Below are positions 6,240 through 9,884 of a stretch of DNA of 9,884 nt, piece after piece (positions within the stretch are counted from its first letter, which is position 1; each line of letters opens with the position of its first letter). Both the position numbers and the translations under genes were made by a program. The notes under the pieces were generated by a model. That model was given only the letters and a program-made list of their open reading frames with translations. It did not search any database and was not told where the DNA came from. Source of the stretch: Bacillota bacterium (GTDB taxonomy: Bacteria; Bacillota; Clostridia; Oscillospirales; Ruminococcaceae); contig JAEZDF010000124.1 in assembly GCA_023429685.1 (NCBI GenBank), positions 1-9,884 on the forward strand, written 5' to 3'.

Positions 6240-6251
6240 TTAACTAACCAT

Positions 6252-6280
6252 ACGATATCACCATTTGTGGCATATGTCAA
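6252..6280 (-). promoter_or_regulatory. Promoter of the DUF134/NifX-like pair
   Basis: On the minus strand a perfect TTGACA (6280-6275) and TATCGT (6257-6252) are separated by 17 bp. Transcription would begin near 6245, giving a leader of about 45 nt to the AUA codon. One repeated box overlaps the -35 and the other lies just past the start point. Confidence 0.65.
6268..6279. promoter_or_regulatory. Near-palindromic box TGGCATATGTCA, copy 2
   Basis: Identical to the box at 6228-6239 and exactly 40 bp from it, close to four helical turns, so both would face the same side of the DNA. This copy overlaps the -35 element. Confidence 0.5.
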
Positions 6281-6333
6281 TAATGATATGCGCGGTTTTT
6301 AGAAAACCAGGTGTCAGTAACAGCATCCTTATG

Positions 6334-6371
6334 AAAAAAGAAGCCGATTTATTTAAATCGACTTCTTTTTT
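6334..6371. terminator. Bidirectional terminator at the end of the reductase operon
   Basis: A stem of 16 pairs with one mismatch: AAAAAAGAAG (6334-6343) with CTTCTTTTTT (6362-6371), then CGATTT (6345-6350) with AAATCG (6355-6360), around a 4-nt loop. T runs occur on both strands. It lies about 120 nt beyond the last aldo-keto reductase stop and also insulates the DUF134 promoter. Confidence 0.92.
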
Positions 6372-6416
6372 ATACTGTTTTAGTAATTTGCGCAAATAGA
6401 AGAGGGGTCAAGTCCT

Positions 6417-6449
6417 GACGCAATGGAACATGAATCGGTATGTTGCGTC
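6417..6449. other. Stem-loop in the 3' untranslated region of the reductase operon
   Basis: GACGCAA (6417-6423) pairs with TTGCGTC (6443-6449), and CAT (6429-6431) with ATG (6440-6442), leaving a 5-nt bulge and an 8-nt loop. No T run follows on either strand. It lies between the last reductase stop and the terminator, so it may be a 3' stability element. Confidence 0.35.
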
Positions 6450-6489
6450 CGTGCTATCGGTATGCCACATTTTAAAACTTATTTTAAAA

Positions 6490-7437
6490 TTATAGAAGCG
6501 CATCTTCAATATCATAAAGAACATCATCAGAAAGGGCATAGCCCGAGGCCTTTACGTTTTGCTCAACCTGTTCTGGTCTGCTTGCGCCGATCAGCGCGCT
6601 TGAAATGTTTTGCAGTCGAAGCACCCACGCAAGTGCAAGCTGTGCCATCGGGATGCCGAGGCTATCCGCAATAGCGGAGATCTTGTTTACCTTCTCGAAG
6701 GTCGTTTCATTCAAGAAGCCCTTAATAAAGTAGTTCATCTTATCGTTGGCGGCACGGCTGTCTGCGGGGATGTCATGAAGGCTTTTGTACTTTCCGGTCA
6801 GCAGTCCCTGCGCAAGCGGCGAGAACACCACCTGTCCGATGCCGTTTCTTTCGCTGACGGGGATGACCTCCGCCTCGATTTTCCGATTTAACATGCTGTA
6901 CTGGGGCTGGTTTACCACAAAACGGTTAATCAGGTTCTTATCAGCGATGCGCATCGCTTCTTCGATCTGCACTGCCGACCATTCGCTGATGCCCGCGTAC
7001 AAAATCTTACCCTGACGAATCAGATCGTCGAATGCGCGAAGCGTCTCCTCAACCGGGGTTTCGGGGTCATATCGGTGACAGTACAGGATATCCACATAGT
7101 CCTGCTTTAATCTCTTTAAGCTGGCATGCGCAGATTCCATGATATGCTTTCTCGATAATCCCCGATCATTGGGTCCGTCACCCATGGGGAAGTAGACCTT
7201 GGTTGCCAAAACGTACGAGCTCCGCTCGTATTTGCCCAGTGCCTCGCCCACCACCTTTTCGGCTTCGCCTCGGTTATATACATTGGCGGTGTCAAAGAAG
7301 TTGATGCCTAGTTCATAGGCCTTATCAATGGTTTTGATTGCGGTTTCGTTCTCCACCGCGTTGCCGTAGGTCAGCCAACTTCCAAGGCTAATCTCGCTTA
7401 CCTTCAGTCCGGTGTTACCAAGTTTTCTGTATTGCAT
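6490..7437 (-). CDS. Aldo-keto reductase, Kv-beta/YghZ-like (third gene of operon)
   Basis: A 315-residue NAD(P)H-dependent aldo-keto reductase (PF00248), a cytosolic TIM-barrel enzyme that reduces aldehydes or ketones to alcohols. The catalytic tetrad is intact: Asp49, Tyr54, Lys80 and His121 (FFDTANVYNRGEAE, LATKVYF, YCHRYD). The segment FSPLAQGLLTGKY and the C-terminal LIGASRPEQVEQN match the cofactor-binding end of the barrel. The sequence resembles the Kv-channel beta-subunit/YghZ group rather than the short xylose-reductase group. The ATG at 7437 is chosen because GGAGGGA lies 7 nt before it; the TTG at 7458 would place that ribosome site inside the gene. It follows the previous reductase by 21 nt, so translation is probably linked. 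Substrate unknown; methylglyoxal or other reactive carbonyls are reasonable guesses. Confidence 0.95.
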   Translation of the reverse strand: MQYRKLGNTGLKVSEISLGSWLTYGNAVENETAIKTIDKAYELGINFFDTANVYNRGEAEKVVGEALGKYERSSYVLATKVYFPMGDGPNDRGLSRKHIMESAHASLKRLKQDYVDILYCHRYDPETPVEETLRAFDDLIRQGKILYAGISEWSAVQIEEAMRIADKNLINRFVVNQPQYSMLNRKIEAEVIPVSERNGIGQVVFSPLAQGLLTGKYKSLHDIPADSRAANDKMNYFIKGFLNETTFEKVNKISAIADSLGIPMAQLALAWVLRLQNISSALIGASRPEQVEQNVKASGYALSDDVLYDIEDALL

Positions 7438-7458
7438 GGTTGTATCCCTCCAATTCAA

Positions 7459-8427
7459 TTATCTATTGTAGCCAAAGCGTGTGCCTGCCAAAGAACCCCA
7501 CACGGCATCACATGCCGCTAAGATCTCCTGATTCAAAGAATCCCCCTCAAGCGTAGCAATATTCTGCTCAATCTGGGCTAGCTTGCTTACGCCGCTGATG
7601 ATGCTTGTGACACCCGAGCGGCTTGCACACCATCTCATGGCGAGCTGTAACACACTCATGTTGTGTGCCGCCGCTATCTCGGTTAGTTTTTCCACGGCGG
7701 CAAAGTTATCATCCGACCAATAGCGTTTATAGTACATCTCGTTACCTGCAAAGCGGGTATTCTCCGCGGGCTTACCGGGGCGGTGCTTTCCGGCGAGAAG
7801 TCCGCCTGCTATGGGGTTATATACCGCCATACCCAGCTTGTGCGCCTGCAAAAAGGGAACCAGCTCGGTTTCAATGCCACGCGTAATCGCATTGTAGACG
7901 TTCTGGGTGATAATCGGTGCGATATAGCCGCGCTTATCGCAGACCGCCAGCATATCCGCAATCTGCCACGCTGCATAGTTGCTTACCCCGATATATCTGA
8001 TTTTCCCTGCCTTGACAAGCCCGGTCATCGTCTCTAGTGTTTCCTCAATCTCGGTTTCGTAGTCAGGGGCATGCAGGTAGTACACATCGATATAGTCCGT
8101 GTCCAGGCGGGCGAGACTGGCATCCACGGAGGACAGGATATTGCGGCGAGAAAGCCCCTTGTCATTTAGTCCTTCGCTCATCTGACCAAAGACCTTTGTG
8201 GCAAGAATGATGTCGTCGCGTCGGTTCTTGAGTGCCTTTCCGACGATGCGCTCACTTTCGCCCTGATTGTATACGTTTGCGGTGTCCCAGAAATTCACGC
8301 CTTGTTCAAAGGCGTAGTCCATGATGGCAAGGCTGTCGGCTTCATTCGTCTGCCCGCCAAACATCATCGTGCCAAGGCTAAGTGCCGACACCTTAAGGCT
8401 CGTGCCGGGAAGATTGTTGTATTTCAT
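7459..8427 (-). CDS. Aldo-keto reductase (second gene of operon)
   Basis: A 322-residue member of PF00248 with the full tetrad Asp48, Tyr53, Lys78 and His119 (FWDTANVYNQGESE, LATKVFG, YYLHAPD). It shares the frame of both neighbours, including the N-terminal TSLKVSALSLGTMMFGG and the cofactor-end motifs YNPIAGGLLAGKH and IISGVSKLAQIEQN, but differs enough throughout to be an old paralogue rather than a recent copy. The ATG at 8427 follows an AAAGGA ribosome site at about 12 nt, a longer gap than for its neighbours, which may lower its translation. A 74-nt gap separates it from the first reductase and contains only this ribosome site and a short GGCA/TGCC hairpin. Transcription probably comes from the MerR-type promoter at 9547-9577. 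Confidence 0.95.
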   Translation of the reverse strand: MKYNNLPGTSLKVSALSLGTMMFGGQTNEADSLAIMDYAFEQGVNFWDTANVYNQGESERIVGKALKNRRDDIILATKVFGQMSEGLNDKGLSRRNILSSVDASLARLDTDYIDVYYLHAPDYETEIEETLETMTGLVKAGKIRYIGVSNYAAWQIADMLAVCDKRGYIAPIITQNVYNAITRGIETELVPFLQAHKLGMAVYNPIAGGLLAGKHRPGKPAENTRFAGNEMYYKRYWSDDNFAAVEKLTEIAAAHNMSVLQLAMRWCASRSGVTSIISGVSKLAQIEQNIATLEGDSLNQEILAACDAVWGSLAGTRFGYNR

Positions 8428-8501
8428 CGTTGTTACCAGTCCTTTCTGGCATCAAGTGCCGTGAGAAATATTTCGCCCACAGCTTGCTAAAAGCCGGTGC
8501 A

Positions 8502-9494
8502 TTACCATGCGTAGGCTTCCGGCGCGGCTCCGCCCGGACCGGGGAATATCTCGTCAAGCTTTCTAAGCACATCGTCAGTCAGCGCAATCTCCACTGCACG
8601 AAGCGAGTTCTCAAACTGCTCCAAGGTTCTTGGCCCGATGATGGGTGCGGTTACTGCGGGGTTTGAAAGCAGCCATGCCAGTGCGACGTTGGACTCGCTC
8701 TCGCCGAGCTCGTTGCACAGCGCCGCGTATGCCATAAGCTGAGCACGCTGCGGCTCAGTCAGGTTCATCGCCGCTTCAGCAGACCGTGCGCTTCCGGCGG
8801 CAGGGGTAAGCACATTGCCGCTTAATAAACCGCCGCCCAGCGGTCCCCAGGGTATCAGTCCAAGACCAAGCTCCTGTGCCGCGGGCAGAACCTCAAGCTC
8901 AGGTAATCTGCACACAAGGCTGTACTTATGCTGCTCGCTGACAAGTCCCAAAAAATTACGCTTATCGGCCATTGCCTGCGCATATGCAAGATGACGTGCG
9001 CCAAAGTTGCTGGAGCCGACGTAATACACCGTCCCCTGATTGATGAGCGCCTCAAACGCGCCCCAAATCTCCTCCCACGGAGCATGACGCTCGATATGAT
9101 GCATCTGATACAGCTCTACACGGTCTGTCTGCAGCCGCTTCAGTGAGCCTTCGAGATGTCTGCGAATCTTGTAGGCGGAAAGCCCGCGAGCACCGTTTGG
9201 TCCGTCGTTTTCGTCGCTCATGTCACCGTAAACCTTCGTGGCAAGCACCACCTTTTCACGTCTGCCGCCGCCCTGGGCAAACCAGCGACCCATGATTTCC
9301 TCCGTCCAGCCGCTGTATCCGTTGTTCGGATTGCCGTAAACATTTGCCGTATCAAAGAAATTCACGCCCGCATCAAGTGCCTTATCCATAATGGCAAAGG
9401 CCTCTTTTTCGTCCGTGCGCGGTCCAAAGTTCATCGTGCCAAGGCAAAGGCGACTTACCTTTAAACCGGTTCTTCCCAAGTAAGTATATTGCAT
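8502..9494 (-). CDS. Aldo-keto reductase, YajO-like (first gene of operon)
   Basis: A 330-residue aldo-keto reductase with Asp48, Tyr53, Lys87 and His132 in place (FFDTANVYGNPNNG, LATKVYGD, LYQMHHIE). It belongs to the longer group with an insertion between the Tyr and Lys motifs (NNGYSGWTEEIMGRWFAQGGGRREK) and carries the IPWGPLGGGLLSG and IIGPRTLEQFENSL cofactor-end motifs. The ATG at 9494 has an AGGAGG site 7-8 nt upstream; the open frame extends to 9566, but that extension covers the ribosome site and the promoter -10, so it is not used. As the first gene after the MerR-controlled promoter it is likely the most strongly induced. A role in reducing toxic aldehydes is inferred from the regulator type, not from specific residues. 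Confidence 0.95.
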   Translation of the reverse strand: MQYTYLGRTGLKVSRLCLGTMNFGPRTDEKEAFAIMDKALDAGVNFFDTANVYGNPNNGYSGWTEEIMGRWFAQGGGRREKVVLATKVYGDMSDENDGPNGARGLSAYKIRRHLEGSLKRLQTDRVELYQMHHIERHAPWEEIWGAFEALINQGTVYYVGSSNFGARHLAYAQAMADKRNFLGLVSEQHKYSLVCRLPELEVLPAAQELGLGLIPWGPLGGGLLSGNVLTPAAGSARSAEAAMNLTEPQRAQLMAYAALCNELGESESNVALAWLLSNPAVTAPIIGPRTLEQFENSLRAVEIALTDDVLRKLDEIFPGPGGAAPEAYAW

Positions 9495-9515
9495 GTGTAA
9501 TCCTCCTAAAAGTTC

Positions 9516-9548
9516 TTGACATTGTACGAAAGGATGCTGTACGATAAT
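9516..9548 (+). promoter_or_regulatory. Candidate promoter and inverted repeat for the MerR gene
   Basis: A perfect TTGACA (9516-9521) is followed by TACGAT at 18 bp or GATAAT at 21 bp. The spacer holds TTGTAC (9522-9527) and GTACGA (9539-9544), inverted halves 11 bp apart; TGTACGA also appears twice as a direct repeat. The -10 overlaps that of the leftward reductase promoter, so the two promoters would compete. The choice of -10 is uncertain. Confidence 0.45.
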
Positions 9549-9577
9549 CATAAACCTTAACGTCAACTCTAAGTCAA
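9547..9577 (-). promoter_or_regulatory. MerR-type promoter of the reductase operon (19-bp spacer with 7-4-7 dyad)
   Basis: On the minus strand TTGACT (9577-9572) and TATGAT (9552-9547) are 19 bp apart, the over-long spacing typical of MerR-activated promoters. Between them is CTTAGAG-TTGA-CGTTAAG (9573-9556), which differs at two of fourteen arm positions from the CTTAAAG-N4-CTTTAAG site that I recall for the Bacillus subtilis aldehyde regulator AdhR. Transcription would start near 9541, about 47 nt before the first reductase. Confidence 0.85.
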
Positions 9578-9610
9578 GAGCAAATTACAATCAAGGCGGA
9601 GGTGCCCGGT

Positions 9611-9884
9611 ATGGGGTATACAGTGAAGATGGTGGCGGAGAAAACGGGGCTTAGCCCACATGTCCTGCGGTATTACGAGAAAGAAGGGCTGTTGCCACAC
9701 ATACAAAGAACCCAAAGTGGCATCCGCCAATATACGGACGCCGATCTGGAATGGCTCGGTTTAATCTGTTGCTTAAAGAATACAGGCATGTCGATTAAAC
9801 AGATTCGGGATTTTGTGAATCTTAGTACGCAGGGTCCCCAAACACTCAAGGCGCGATGCACGATGCTGCTTGCCCACAAAAAAG
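9611..9884 (+). CDS. MerR-family transcriptional regulator, AdhR-like (3' truncated by window)
   Basis: The first 91 residues of a MerR-family activator. The helix-turn-helix YTVKMVAEKTGLSPHVLRYYEKEGLL (3-28) and the wing RTQSGIRQYTDADLEWL (33-49) are clear, followed by LICCLKNTGMSIKQIRDFV (51-69), the start of the second helical pair. The LICCL segment has Cys53 and Cys54; in AdhR-type regulators a cysteine in this region is reported to sense aldehydes, so this could be the sensing site. The ATG at 9611 follows GGAGG at 8 nt. The gene is divergent from the three reductases and shares a 116-nt control region with them, the standard layout for a MerR regulator and its target. The C-terminal part, which would show the effector domain, is outside the window. 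Confidence 0.93.
   Translation, partial: MGYTVKMVAEKTGLSPHVLRYYEKEGLLPHIQRTQSGIRQYTDADLEWLGLICCLKNTGMSIKQIRDFVNLSTQGPQTLKARCTMLLAHKK

Noticed and set aside
9495..9566. N-terminal extension of the first aldo-keto reductase
   Set aside because: It would place the AGGAGG ribosome site and the promoter -10 inside the coding region and adds residues unlike the family.

Overview
The window looks like a chromosomal stretch from a Firmicute of class Clostridia, probably an Oscillospiraceae-type gut organism. This is inferred from strong AGGAGG-type ribosome binding sites, UUG/AUG start use, sigma-A-like promoters and the gene families present (LplC-type permease, Nif3-like protein, DUF134 with a NifX-like partner, MerR with aldo-keto reductases). 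The base composition is moderate, with no sharp change between genes. There is no rRNA, tRNA, CRISPR array, transposase or phage gene.

Layout. (1) 1-2835, rightward: the 3' part of a carbohydrate ABC-transporter permease, a Nif3-like metal-binding protein and a tributyrin-esterase-like hydrolase, closed by a strong terminator. The Nif3-like gene and the esterase are each preceded by the same ungapped 34-nt block ending at the start codon, inside leaders that can fold. The esterase also has its own consensus promoter. (2) 2852-4435, leftward: a full-length type B carboxylesterase that converges on the esterase and shares its terminator. (3) 4436-4760: a non-coding interval dominated by a 103-nt near-perfect palindrome. 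Its arms carry outward-facing promoter sequences, so it appears to drive the carboxylesterase to the left and a DUF3237 protein (4761-5180) to the right. (4) 5274-6280, leftward: a DUF134 HTH protein followed by a small NifX/NifB-type protein with a Cys/His-rich tail. The promoter carries two copies of a near-palindromic box exactly 40 bp apart, and the DUF134 gene appears to begin with AUA. (5) 6334-9577, leftward: three consecutive aldo-keto reductase genes, all with intact catalytic tetrads, ending in a strong terminator. They are transcribed from a 19-bp-spacer promoter that contains a 7-4-7 dyad. (6) 9611 to the end, rightward: a divergent MerR-family regulator, cut by the window edge, which is the obvious controller of the reductase operon.

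How they may work together: the MerR regulator plus three reductases reads as a carbonyl or aldehyde response unit. The DUF134/NifX pair reads as a small metal- or Fe-S-related unit. The permease, Nif3-like protein and esterases have no clear shared pathway beyond a likely role in nutrient use. I found no convincing wholly new multi-gene system. The items most worth checking are the promoter-bearing palindrome, the AUA start, the shared leader block and the MerR-controlled triple reductase operon.
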